A stretch of DNA of 64,000 bases from Tricholoma matsutake (Eukaryota > Basidiomycota > Agaricomycetes > Agaricales > Tricholomataceae): assembly GCA_026075535.2 (NCBI GenBank), contig AP026542.1:4030001-4094000 (forward strand). The letters are read 5' to 3'. A program made the position numbers and the translations under genes. Every line of letters begins with the position of its first letter. Position 1 is the stretch's first letter. This document shows positions 10,285 to 21,318 of this stretch, piece by piece. The notes under the pieces were generated by a model that saw nothing but the letters and a program-made list of their open reading frames with translations, was not told the DNA's origin and made no database searches.

Positions 10285-11754
10285 TGATAGGTCCACCTTG
10301 TCGTTCAAGCTTGGAAAACACATCTACAATCATTGTTGAAGCTCTATGAGTCTCTACAGACCTCTACAAAGCTCTACAAACCCGTACGAACCCATCCAAA
10401 GTTCTACGAACCTCTATGAACCTCTACAAAGTCACAAAAATGCTTCGAAATTCTTCGCATGCCTTCAGCCACTGTAATACAATTCCCCCAACCTTTGTAC
10501 AGCTCAGAATATACACTTGGAACATCATTGATGAGTTCTGAACCAGTTTCGAGCAATATTGCACTGATTTCGGGCCACGAACAAAGTCCGAAGAAACTTC
10601 AAAAATCTTTGAAAAACCTTGAACCTCGAAAAACATCTTCGGACACAGTATTTTCCATTTGAACGATCTTCGGACGCATGCTGGACACATGGGACACTAT
10701 CTCGAGTATATTGAACACATTTCGACCGCATGTGCATGCATACAATCTGCTTGAAGCAGTTTCCGATGTTTTATGCAATTTATAACAAGGACAGTCCGCT
10801 TTTAGCTATTCTTTCTTATTATTTCTTCATCATGTGTTATATTCACCCTTTCTAGTCTCGCTTTATTGTTCTGATATACTTCTATTGTCTTTTGCCTCGA
10901 GTTTTCCATATGTTTGCCTCATGTTCTTTAGCCTTTTTAGGTAGTTTCTTTATTTTATATAAAAAGATGTACTAGATACAAAGAAAAACAAGAAAGTCGT
11001 CATCTTCCTCCCAGATCACAGTTTGAGAGTTCAGTTTAGTCTTATTCAGTCTGAAGTTTGGTGTTTTACGCTAAACCTCTTCAAAAATCCTCAAAAATCC
11101 TCGCATTACGCTATTCTCACTCTCATTTCCCTCAATTCGCCTTTGCTTCACTTCTATTACTCGTCTAGTCCCCTGATCTTGCATCCGAACATATTTGTGC
11201 ACTCCGAATTCATTGATCTAGCCATGAAATAGTCCGAAAATTTGTCAGATTTCATCGAAACTCGTTCATCCTCATTTTGCCTCTCGATATTATTGTCATC
11301 CTCTCGTATTCATTGTCGCTCACCTCTTGCATCATTTATCAACCTTTCCATCACTCACCAATATCTTCACAGTCTATTTTACAATCCTGAAATAGATTGT
11401 GACATCTCGAAAAATATCGCAACTCCTCGAAAATCCTCGCATTACGCTATTTTTGCTCTTGTTTCCCTTGATTCACCTTTGCTTTGCTTCTACTACTTGT
11501 CTAGTCCTCCAATCTTGAGTCTGAACACATTTGCGCACTCTGAATTCATCGATCTAGCCACAAAATTCTCTGAAATTCCACGAAACACATTTTTTTAGCT
11601 TCGAATTGCTTCAACAAGCAGTCTTTTTATGACTATTTGACTGTCGGTCTGACAGGTGACATCTAGAGGGCCTCGCATCCTTTCTCTAACTTGTGTTATA
11701 CCATCCAAAGCCATTTAGTAGGTTTTGTTTGGGTTTCCGGGTTGAGCATCATCA
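10285..11754 (+). repeat. Solo LTR-X no. 1
   Basis: Starts TGATAGGTCCACCTTGTCG and ends GGGTTGAGCATCATCA. It is flanked by CTGC on both sides (10281-10284 and 11755-11758), a 4-bp target duplication. It contains a duplication of about 140 bp (11093-11230 resembles 11420-11565), which explains why it is longer than the other copies (1470 bp against about 1 kb). No protein-coding sequence remains; a TATATAAAAAG motif lies at about 10958. Confidence 0.85.
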
Positions 11755-12620
11755 CTGCCTAATGTGCCCACTAAGTAATGCACCCACTAAGGAGCACACC
11801 CAGATCAAACTGTCTCCCCCGCCAAATTTAATGGCACGCATGCACAGGGGCATGCATTCCTTAATTCCTGTGAGTTGTACATCAGTCTCCAGCTGCATCA
11901 ATTCATCAGTGAGGCTGCAAAAATTTATTGGGCCTTCACATACATGAAATCTGAATGCGCCTATCTCTATGTGGACCATATTCTGCGCCAAACTAAAGAG
12001 CTTGGTTCTCTACCTTTCTCCACTTGGGGTGACCTTCAAGCAGAGTTTGTATGCCACTTTTGTCCCCTCAATGAGCGCCACTGAGCAGTGACATGGCTCG
12101 AGTTGTCCTCTTACCATCAGGCACGTTGATCCATGGACAACTATATCAATGGGTTTAAGGATTTGGTGGACATGGCAGGATATGGGAGTGGGCTACCAGT
12201 TGTGGTGAAGTTCTGATGGGGCCTCAATTGAGAAATTCAGGACCAGATTGCACAGATGTTGGAAGGGTGCCCAGCGGACGATGATATCTATGCTTGGTAT
12301 GAAGCTGCTTCACTCTGTGATTGAGAACTGACTGACAAATACAGTATTTAATGCTACATTCCATGCTCCAACTACCACTCATGCATCCTACACCTTCAAT
12401 CAAACCCTTCCCCACCATAACCCCATTCCTGTCCATCAGACTCCCGCACCCGCTGTTGGACATGCCAGAGGCGGTCCTCGCTCAGGCAATGGAATGTGAT
12501 GGAATGGTGAAGCTTTTCTACTACAATGTGGCTGTGCTACTCTATCAACGAGGTCACATGACTGCCTGGAGTAGTGTGCCATGCGCACTACTCCATGTGC
12601 CCCTCTCCAGGTGTTGAATA
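11755..12620 (+). pseudogene. gypsy-B gag, capsid and zinc-knuckle region (broken)
   Basis: The frame from 11875 encodes a recognisable fungal gypsy gag: KIYWAFTYMKSECAYLYVDH, then FSTWGDLQAEFVCHFCPLNE. After a TGA at 12082 it continues as YHQAR, DNYINGFKDLVDMAGYGSG, then IQDQIAQMLEG and a DDDIYAWYEAA motif near 12300. Further stops follow. A degraded zinc knuckle ending GHMTAW lies near 12550. Gag forms the virus-like particle that encloses element RNA. The copy is non-functional. Confidence 0.8.
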
Positions 12621-12623
12621 CTG

Positions 12624-13600
12624 TGATGAAACACTTGCTACATAGTCCAACAGACTTGTTACTATCCTTGTTAGATTGTAGATATTATGACTGAAATTCA
12701 TTTACTTCATATCTCGCTTTGTACTGTAGCTATTACTTCAATTCTTGAGCACTGCAATAATGTTTGAGGAAAGTTCAAAGAGGTTCGATAATGTTCAAAG
12801 AAGTTCAAAGAAGTTCGAGGGGCTTATAGAGGACGAGGACAATTTCAACAAAGGCTGAGGATAGACTATAAAGATGTAGAAAGGCCTCAAGAGGGGATAG
12901 ACGATAGACGATAGTTTCGAGAAGCAAGTATGAGAAGTTCGGCATAAAACACTGAACTTCGGGACTAAGAGGAGAGGCTTGGGCTCAAGAGAATTGCTCT
13001 TAAATCAGACAATTGATGTGAGAGGACATTCTATTCTGTTGTTCTAAGTAGCTAGTACAAGGCTATATATGTTTGGAAGAGATGGTACTTAAAAGGAAAT
13101 AAAACATGAGGAATACATGAGGCAAGATATAAAACAATAAAGAACTTTGCAAATCATAAAATAAATGAGAGATGATGAGAAGGGAAATGTATAGAGTCAC
13201 AATTTATCATGGGTACCTGTCCTATTGATCCAATATATTATCAAGACATCAAAGCACCACAATTGTGTCCTAAAATCCCGTTGTCATGTCTCCTCATGTC
13301 CAGTGGTGCTCGATATGCGATGCACTAACTCATACAAGGTGTGCTGCATGTGTCTGAAGGGCGGTGTGATAGGCATATGGCAGCCAAAGACATTCGAGGT
13401 GCTGCAAAGACATTCAAACTTGCTCGAATTGTTGCAAAGTCATTCGAAGTTGTTCAAAATCATTCAAAATTGTTCAAAATAGTTTTGGAGCAGTCTTGCG
13501 GGGTTCATAGAAGTTCGTAGGGGTTGGGAGCATGTGTGTGGTAATGTGTCGATGCATTTGGAGACATTCCCAGAGCTTAGATCACAAGGTGGACCTATCA
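12624..13600 (-). repeat. LTR related to LTR-X, minus strand
   Basis: Minus strand from 13600 begins TGATAGGTCCACCTTGTG, the same as LTR-X for 18 bases, and ends TTTCATCA at 12624. The body differs in sequence but keeps the same layout: repeats of TTCGAA-type motifs, a GATATA/TATATA region and an ACAATAAAG-type segment. Flanking bases do not match, so one flank was probably lost in the deletion that also removed gypsy-B's protease and reverse transcriptase. Confidence 0.6.
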
Positions 13601-13998
13601 GTGTACTTACTAATTACTCCATTAATGGCTGTGATTAACTATGCACCTTGGTTGGGTAGTAAAAGTCTTAAATGTATGTGGAGGAATAATTGCTTGGTAG
13701 CTCAGTGGCTAAGTGCACTGTTATATGTGCAGACCCAAGGTTGAGTGTTCAATTCTTACTGTATGTGAAACTTTTACTTGGGAAAGCACGTGCATTCCAG
13801 TTATTCCAATTAGTCCATCCATCCAGTTGTGATGAGTCCAGTCAGATTCCAGGGATTCTGGGTGTAAATTTGATCCTTATTCCAACTGGAATTGTGCTGC
13901 ATAGGGAAAACTACGTACAAAAGAAATTCCACTGAATTTTAGAAATTCCAGAAATTCTGGCTGGACAAACTAGAATCCAACGGGAATATGTGGGGGAG
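13601..13998 (+). mobile_element. N3: right-end fragment of a KDZ-type non-autonomous element
   Basis: Ends TGGGGGAGTGTAAAGTACT at 13998, directly before gypsy-B sequence resumes. Upstream lie ATTCCAG/GGAATT-type subterminal repeats and an outward tRNA-like module (13692-13770; A-box-like TAGCTCAGTGGCT, B-box-like GTGTTCAATTCTT). The left half is missing. Confidence 0.65.
13692..13770 (+). other. tRNA-like module, outward, in N3
   Basis: GGTAGCTCAGTGGCTAAGTG resembles a tRNA D arm with an A box; GAGTGTTCAATTCTTACT 45 bases later resembles a T arm with a B box. It points to the nearby right terminus, as in the other N elements. The helices are imperfect. Confidence 0.55.
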
Positions 13999-14425
13999 TG
14001 TAAAGTACTCTTATTCCTGGGCTTCATCAATTTCTATCAGCGTTTTATCAAGGATTTCTCACATCATGCATGACCACTGTTCAGCTTGACAGGAAAGGAG
14101 GCATGGAGGTGGGATAATGCACAACAGGAGGTGTTCAAAAAGCTTAAGGAGATGGTCACTTCTGCTCCCCTTCTTACCTTTGCTGACAATTTGTGCCCTT
14201 TTCATGTAGAATCCGACAGTTCTGACTTTGCAACGGGCACCATGTTGTCTCAGCAGTCTCCAGAGGACCCGAAGTGGCATCCTGTTGTGTTCTACTCCAA
14301 AAGCCTTAGTGCTGTAGAGTGAAACTATGAGATCCATGACAAGGAGATGTGGGCGATAATGCATGCACTTGGGGAGTGGCGACACTTCCTTGAGGGTGCC
14401 CAACACAAGGTGGAAATTTGGACAG
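13999..14425 (+). pseudogene. gypsy-B reverse transcriptase connection and RNase H, part 1
   Basis: Encodes FLGFINFYQRFIKDFSHH (end of reverse transcriptase), a TGA in place of a codon, then WDNAQQEVFKKLKEMV, HVESDSSDFATGTMLSQQ (RNase H first Asp) and NYEIHDKEMWAI (RNase H Glu). It stops at the ACAG target of LTR-X no. 2 and continues at 27799. Confidence 0.85.
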
Positions 14426-15585
14426 TGATAGGTCCACCTTGTCGTTCAAGCTCGGAAAACAAATCTAGGATTGTTGTCAAAGCTCTATGAGTCTCTACAG
14501 ACCTCTACAAAGCTCTACAAACCCATATGAACCCCTCTGAAGTTCTATGAACCTGTACAAACCTCTACAAAGTCACGAAAATGCTTTGAAAATCTTTGCA
14601 ATGCCTCGAACAATGCTTCGAAAATCTTCACATGCCTTCAGCCACCGTAATACAATTCCCCCGACCTTTGTACAGCTCAGAATATACACTTGGAACATTG
14701 TCGATGAGTTCCGAGCCAGTTTTGAGCAATATCACACCGATTTCGGGCCACAAACAAAGTCTGAAGAAACTTCAAAAATCTTCAAAAATCCTCGAACCTC
14801 GAAAAGCATCTCCGGACACAGTATTTCCTATTTTAATGATCTTCGGATGCATGCTGGACACATGGGACACTATCTCGAGTATATTGAACACATTTCGACT
14901 GCATGTTGCATGCATACAATCTGCTCGAAGCAGTTTCTGATCTTTTATGCAATTTATAACAAGGACAGTCTGCTTTTAGCTATTCTTATTATTTCTTCAT
15001 CATGTGTTATATCCACCCTTTCTAGTCTTGCTTTATTGTTCTGATATACTTCTATTGTCTTTTGCGTTGAGTTTTCCACATGTTTGCCTCATGTTCTCTA
15101 GCTTTTTTAGGTAGTTTCTTTATTTTATATAAAAAGATGTACTAGATACAAAGAAAAAAAGGAAATTTGTCATCTTCCTCCCAGATCGCAGTGATTTGAG
15201 AGTTCAGTTTAGTCTTATTCAGTCTGAACTAAACTTCTTCAAAAATCCTCAAAAATCCTCAAAAATCCTCACATTACGCTATTTTCGCTCTTGTTTCCCT
15301 CGATTCACCTTTGCTTTGCTTCTACTACTTGTCTAGTCCCCTGATCTTGCGTCCGAACATATTTGCGCACTCCGAATTCATCGATCTAGCCAGTACTTTA
15401 CACTCCCCCCCCCCCAGTCCAAGCGGACTCCACTCAGACACACTCGGACACTCGGACTGTCCAAGGACTTCACTCAGACAACATCAATTTTGCATTTATT
15501 TACACCTTTAAAGTACTGTCCAAGTAAAGTCTGAGTTCCAGTCTTAGAGAAAGTCTTATAAGTCTCACAAAATGATGTGTGCACA

Positions 15586-15667
15586 GCAGGAATTGAACCA
15601 ACAGCCTTCTGGACTAGCAATCACATGACGACAAAACATGCACACTCTACCACTTAAGCCAAGTAGT
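15586..15667 (-). other. tRNA-like module, outward, in left end of N2
   Basis: Minus strand has the A-box-like TGGCTTAAGTGGTAGAG and, 55 bases on, the B-box-like GGTTCAATTCC. A CATGTGA motif lies in the anticodon-arm position, as in several other copies. Confidence 0.6.
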
Positions 15668-16160
15668 CATTTAAAGTTACATACATTATATCTACATATT
15701 ACTGAAATCTAATTTTTTATATATCATGAATAGATTATTAAATTGACCCCCTCACATCTGTGCGAGGGGTAATTAATATGTATAATACTAAGCCCTCCCC
15801 TCGCAAGCTTGAGGGGAGGGGGCCATAACTATCAACTATAAAAATAAATAAAAAACACCCACCATGAGCAGTTGCTCATGGCAGCATTCATCTCTCCCCG
15901 GGTCGTCCCCTGGCCATCTCGCTCTCCTGTCCCCATTCTTCTCCCCCCCAAACCACCCCACGAGCAGATGCTTGTAGGCGTGGGGCAGGTGTTGTCATGG
16001 GTGTCCCCACTCTCATCGTCGTCTCCCTTCCCTCTCGTCTCCCTTCCCTCTCGTCTCCCTTCCCCCTTGTCTCTTCCCCTCACCTTCCACCCTGCAAGCA
16101 GGGGCTCGCAGCAGCAGTGGTAGTGGTGTCGTCGTCATTGTCGCCAGTAGTAGTTTGTAC

Positions 16161-16215
16161 CTATAAAAAGTTAGTTAGCATCGAAAAATGAAATGAGAAA
16201 AGAAAAAAAACTTAC
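16161..16215 (-). other. Intron-like segment after a palindrome in N2
   Basis: On the minus strand it starts GTAAGT, has GCTAACTAAC as a branch-point-like motif and ends TATAG; 55 bp. The upstream exon at 16216-16250 is the palindrome CCAAGAGACAT / ATGTCTCTTGG. Confidence 0.6.
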
Positions 16216-16504
16216 CTAGGACCCAAGAGACATTGATGTCTCTTGGCTCTCCCCTAATCATTGTCGTTCCACCTGTCGTCCCCCCTATGAGCAGTGGCTC
16301 ATAGGGCTGGGGTGGGTGCTGTTGTCATTCCCTGCCATCGTCGTCATTTCACCCACCATCCACCCCACAAGCAGTTGCTCATGAGGCTGGAGGCAGGTGG
16401 TGCATCCTGCGTGGTGGGTGTGAGGGCTGGGGGCAGGGGCTTGTTCTGTTGGGGTAGCCATTCTTGTTGTTTCGAAGTTGCACCCATTCCCACCCTGCGA
16501 GCAG

Positions 16505-17196
16505 AGGACCCCAGATTATTAGGCCTAAGGCTGTTTCAAAAATGTCAAAATTTCAAGATTTCTGTCCAGACAACTTTCCACGATTTTGTCTGGATTGGAA
16601 CTACCATTTTCCAGAATTTCCAAAATTGTCCAGACCACAGAATCAGCCTTTCGAGCATCCCAAAACTGTCCAGATCAAGGAAACAGCCTCACTATAGGCC
16701 TAAATTTTGGGTGCAGGCACAAATAGCTCAGTAGAGACTACCTAGACATGAGAAAGACTAAAAAACCAGCAGCGTATGAGAAAATCAGTGTAGTAGGTCA
16801 GTCAACTTTGTCCAATTCATCATCCCTGCTATTTTTTTTCTCTTCCTTGACAACTTCATTGCCTCCTTAAATCTTTCAGTGCCTTGGTCAAGTGTAGAAA
16901 AATGATTACTATCTTCTTGCATAAGCTCGAGAGTGCCACCATGACTGTGAGCATGTACCTTCAGAGATGTGGAAAGCAAGCAAAATCAATAACAGTAAGT
17001 TACCACTCGACCATCCTGCCTTGTCTGGATGTGGATCTGGCTTCCTGTAAAGGCCTACATCCTGTCCAGAATATGACAACAGGTGCACCCCGATTTTGAC
17101 CCTATTCTGTCCGGAATATAACTGGGCTGGCACCTAAATTTTTCAAAATTCTGTCCGGATTGGCGAACACCCTTAGGCCTAATAATCTGGGGTCCT
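16505..17196. mobile_element. 692-bp MITE with 26-bp inverted ends and 8-bp TSD
   Basis: Ends are AGGACCCCAGATTATTAGGC and its reverse complement. The flanks GCGAGCAG (16497-16504) and GTGAGCAG (17197-17204) form an 8-bp target duplication differing by one CG-to-TG change. The 8-bp size fits hAT-like or KDZ/Zisupton-like transposition; the ends do not match those of the N family. Repeated CTGTCC-type motifs lie near both ends. No transposase is encoded. It splits one of N2's palindromes in two. Confidence 0.85.
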
Positions 17197-17284
17197 GTGA
17201 GCAGCTGCTTGTGGCAGTGGTTCTGAGTGCTTGTCATCGTCAGCAGTACTAGATAATACCTAAAAGTTCATTAGTAACAAAAAC

Positions 17285-18025
17285 TGTTAAGGGTGAAGCC
17301 TCAACCACTCGATCTAGCCGATGTCGTTCGACAAGGTGCTTCCTCGATGAGTCGTTCGGCACTAGTCTTACTTGGAGCATCCGATGTAAGATGGGTAGTG
17401 CACTCTAGCAGGCCTTCTGCATAGAGTCATTCAGGTTCACACACTAAGGGGCTTCCTTAGTGGTTTTGAGTAAGTTTATGAGTTTGCAAGTTAAGGCTGT
17501 AGATTGCCTAGATCTAAACTAAGGACATCCCTACTACAAGTCGCAGTACTTATACTAGTAGGAAGGTCTTATCATCCAATCAGAAAGGTAGATGTGTATC
17601 AGGTATTAATAGAAACAATAAGCCTCATGCAAGGCATGAGGCGTCCAATGTCACGGAGTGCTGTGGTGCAGCATGTCAGGAAACAATAAGAGATAAGCCT
17701 CATGCCTAGCATGAGGCGTCCGATGTCATGGATCCAATGTCAAGGATCCAATGTCAATCACGAGAGTCTGACATCACGGACCTCATGTCAAAGGGCTGTT
17801 GTATCACAGCATGTGTGGGAGTGGGTTCGGGTGCATGGAGTCACCATGTGTCAAGGGTGCCTTCCACAGGAAGGGGATCAAATGCATGTTGTCAGCATGC
17901 ATCGTGTGTGTGTCTGGTGTCCAGGGCATGCTCTAGGCATGAATCAGGAGTGCCTCCTGTCTGGAGGGGATCGTCGGGTACGTCGGGTCGGTCAGGTTCC
18001 ATGAGTTACAAGGAAAATTGTAACA
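17285..18025 (-). repeat. 3' LTR of gypsy-C
   Basis: Paired with 26076-26803. It holds tandem internal motifs (AAGCCTCATGC...GCATGAGGCGTCC twice, and GGATCCAATGTCA twice), the second duplicated only in this LTR. Confidence 0.9.
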
Positions 18026-18099
18026 TTACCCCCTGATTATGGTTGAAAGTTCCACACTTTGACCTAAATATTCGTCTCTCCTCCGCGGTCTGATCAGTT

Positions 18100-19190
18100 G
18101 TGGTCTGGATATGTGGGCAGGTCGGGGTCGAGGGGTGCGGTGGAGGAATAATTCATGTCTGAACTCGGACCATGATCATGTTCTTCTAGTTCGTGCTGCC
18201 CTAGGCAGTGGTGTCAAGGAGTCAGTGGTGTCATTGAAAGGGGGTCGTTGCAGGATGGCAAATTCAATGTCTGTAATCGGGGGTTTGGGTCTTTGTCGGA
18301 AGATCACATAGAGGCAAAATGCAAAGGTCAGGGCTGTCGCTGCAGCCAGGGATGTGCCAATGATGATGGCAAGGATAGCGATTCCTGTGAGCATGGGTCT
18401 GTCTTGTCATGCCATCATCTTGGCCTTGCTCTTTAAATCCTTCCATAGGGTTCTCCCATCATGTTTCCCATTGTGTCATCATCAAAATCATTGTATCCTG
18501 AGTCAAAGAAGAGCTGCTGTCTGTGCTTGGCTTCTCTATGTTCGATCTCTCAATCTTTCCGAGGTTTCTCCAGGCAATTCATCCTATAGTGTCCAGGGCC
18601 TCATTGTTTGCAATACCTGCAAATGTATTGTTGGCACATCAGGCCGAAGTGGCCTATCTGTTGGCAGATAAAGCATCTGGCATGTCTCATGTGTGGGGGA
18701 GACCAAGGCAGTTGGGTGGTCTTCGGTTCGGGTTTGGGGGTGGTCAGATCAATTATTTCGGGTGCCCTAGGCATGATCTTTGGGTTCTTCATAGAATGGG
18801 AGGAGCCTCCAGAGGGAGCTCATTGTTCGTCTCTGTTGCTCCACTTGCTGAATGGCGAGAGCGAGGTCAGTGGTCATCTGTGTCGATCTAGGGGGGTGTG
18901 AGGTCTCTCCTCAGCTATTCTCAGTCTGTCTGACCACAGTGCAATCATCTCCTGGATCGTCTGTTTGATCCCCAGGGCATCTGCATTGTTCATCACTTCT
19001 TCTAGATTTTGTTCCATTTGTTTGATTGTGCTCGCATAGTAGAAGCACATCCTGGCAAGATGGTATTTCAGTGGGTCGTGGGTGAGGTGAATGTGAAGGG
19101 CATCAGCATTCGATTGGTTTCATAGGTATTCTCGGGTGAATTGTCGTTCGGCAGGCATTTTCGGGGAGTGTTGTAGTGGGAAGAAGGGGG
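18100..19190 (-). pseudogene. gypsy-C extra ORF: zinc-knuckle protein plus membrane segment
   Basis: Downstream of the chromodomain and before the 3' LTR, the minus-strand frame at 18792-18601 encodes a Pro-rich segment with IIDLTTP, then CFICQQIGHFGLMC and CRYCKQ. After a TGA the same frame runs on as GPGHYRMNC, so there are two zinc-knuckle-like units. A second frame near 18394-18176 encodes LTGIAILAIIIGTSLAAATA and continues hydrophobic, a clear membrane helix followed by a basic tail. Whether they are one spliced product or two ORFs I cannot tell. Zinc-knuckle third ORFs are known in some fungal gypsy elements; the membrane segment is unexpected. Confidence 0.55.
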
Positions 19191-19204
19191 GGTTCTGGGT
19201 TTCG

Positions 19205-19640
19205 TCAGAGGTGGTACCTCTTCTTATATGCCATCAGGATCTCGGGGGCATTCTTCAGGTTTGATTTGGTTTCCCATGTGTTTTTGGATGTCGGGTAGTC
19301 AACCCATTTCACGAGGTAATGGCATGTCTTGCCATGCTTCTTGTGTGCGATGATCGCTTCCACCTCGTATTCATTTTCTCCTTCCATGAGGTTGGGTGGT
19401 GGAGTCAGGAAGTTTTGCCCATGAGTGTCATTCTCATGGCATCATGTGAGTAAAGCCACATGGAATACCGGGTGGATCTTCCATCCTGGTGGCAGTTTCA
19501 ATCGGTATGTTGTTCTTGACAAGGCGTCTTCAATCATGAAGGGCCCTTCTCGTTTTGGCGCCAATTTTCTCGTTGGGTAGCCAATCTTCAGGTTCTTGGA
19601 GTCGAGCCATACTTGCTCTCCAACCTTGAACGGTTTGTAT
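19205..19640 (-). pseudogene. gypsy-C chromodomain and integrase tail
   Basis: Minus strand 19387-19205 encodes YEVEAIIAHKKHGKTCHYLV followed by KWVDYPTSKNTWETKSNL, a full chromodomain with its aromatic cage region and C-terminal helix. The preceding segment up to 19640 encodes the integrase C-terminal barrel (region around KPKREGPFMIED-like residues and GWKIHPVFHVAL-type motif), read through substitutions and a stop. The chromodomain of such elements directs insertion to heterochromatin. Confidence 0.8.
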
Positions 19641-20571
19641 CACCCTTTCATTTGGGCGGCCATAGCCTGTCTGGCCAGTTCATGTGCAGCAAGAGCTTCC
19701 CTTCTCGCAGAGAGAAGTTCTTGGATTCTCTGTTCGGCAGCTGGCACATTTGTCTTTTCATAAGGGGTGGGGATAGTGCGTGGTTGATATCCAATCATCA
19801 AGTAAAATGGCGAATGTTTTACTGCGGAGTGCGTCTTCTGGTTATGTGCGAATTCTGCTGTTGGGAGATAATGCTCCCAATCTTCTGGTTTGTTCAAACA
19901 GAACATGCGGAGGTAAACCTCTAGCTCTTGGTTTACTCGCTCCGTTTCTCTGTCGGTCTGGGGGTGATAGGCAGTGCTCATGGATAGCTTGATCCCAAGC
20001 AATTGTCTGAGTTCTCGGAAGAGTTTGGATGTGAATCAAGGGTCTCTGTCTGAGATGATTCTTCCGGGGAGTCCAAATCTTGTGTATACATGGCGCAGGT
20101 AAAGGTCTGCAGCACCAAGTGCATCGATCGTCTTCGTGCAAGGGATAAAAATTACCCCCTTTGTAAGACCATGGTCTACCATGACCATGATTGAGTCAAA
20201 TCCATTTATTATGGGCAGATCCGTAATGAAATCTGTCATTACCAGCTAAAATGGTCTGCTGGCATCAGACGATATCGGTGTCGGTGGTGGGGTTGTCGGG
20301 TGTGTGTTGATCTTCATTTGCTGGCACTTTGGACAGCCTTCGACATACTTCTTTATGAAGTTGGCCATTCCTGGCCACCAGTAGTCTCGTCAGATCAGTT
20401 CGATCATCTGCCATTGTCCAGGGTGCTATCATGGTATTTCCATATGATCGCTCACTGGAGGGTTTCATCCTGTGGCACATAGCATCTGTCTTTGAAAAAG
20501 AGCAGGCCATCTTTGAATTTCCAGTCCTCCAATGCTGACTTGATTGGGGGAGCTCCATTGTTTTTCAGGGC
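19640..20571 (-). pseudogene. gypsy-C integrase
   Basis: From 20239 the minus strand encodes MTDFITDLP (first catalytic Asp in the DFITDLP block), [27 protein letters not shown] (second Asp), then TGA where the family has Arg, then FTSKL and, from 20002, KLSMSTAYHPQTDRETERVN with the catalytic Glu. The zinc-binding N-terminal part lies in 20571-20240, broken by frame changes and stops. Integrase would insert the cDNA copy into the genome. Confidence 0.85.
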
Positions 20572-21318
20572 TCATGAAGCATCATTTACAAGGTTGTCCT
20601 TCATTATTGCTGAGACCAGGGCTCCCTGGAGTTCAGCGTCGATTGTTTTCACAAATAATTTGTCTGCGAGGATGGTCTTGTCCTCGTTATCGGTGTCTTC
20701 TTCAGCTATATGATCTGCTCTCCTCGATAGGGCATCAGATTGTACCATCTGTGATCCCGGTACATGTTGTAGCTTCAGGTCGAATTGTGACAGGTAGATG
20801 CTCCATCTAGCCTGTCGTTGGTTTGGTTTCTGTGCCTGACGGAAGTATGTCAGGTTCTTGTGATCGGATAGTACTGTCACAGGGAACAGTGTCCCCTGTA
20901 GGTAGTGTCTCCATGTTTCCAGCGCTCGGATTACTCCCAGTAGTTCCCTGTCATATATCTCATAATTTCTTCCCACTTTATTGAAAGAATGAGAGATGTA
21001 TCCACATGGGTGCCGGTCTCCGTTGGTGTCCTGTTGTCTAAGTACTGCGCCTGTTGCAAATTTCGAGGTGTCAGATTCCACCACAAATGGTTTTGTTGTG
21101 TCTGGCATCAGCAGTACTGGGGCTTCATTGAACTTCCTTTTTAGCGCATCAAACAACTGCTGGCAGTCATTTGTCCATTCGAATTTCTGGTTCTTCTTTG
21201 TCCAATTGTTCAGTGGTCTGGCCAGATCCACAAAGTGTCCGATGAATCGTCGATAGAAGTTTCCGAATCCTAGAAAGGATCTTACATCCTTCACTGTCTT
21301 TGGCATGGCGAGTATCAA
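20572..21318 (-). pseudogene. gypsy-C reverse transcriptase connection and RNase H
   Basis: An open frame of 248 residues: [20 protein letters not shown], then [20 protein letters not shown] (RNase H Asp), [20 protein letters not shown] (Glu), [11 protein letters not shown] (Asp) and [15 protein letters not shown], then [11 protein letters not shown]. It is well preserved. The first 19 residues before PKTVKD belong to the inserted LTR fragment. Confidence 0.9.
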
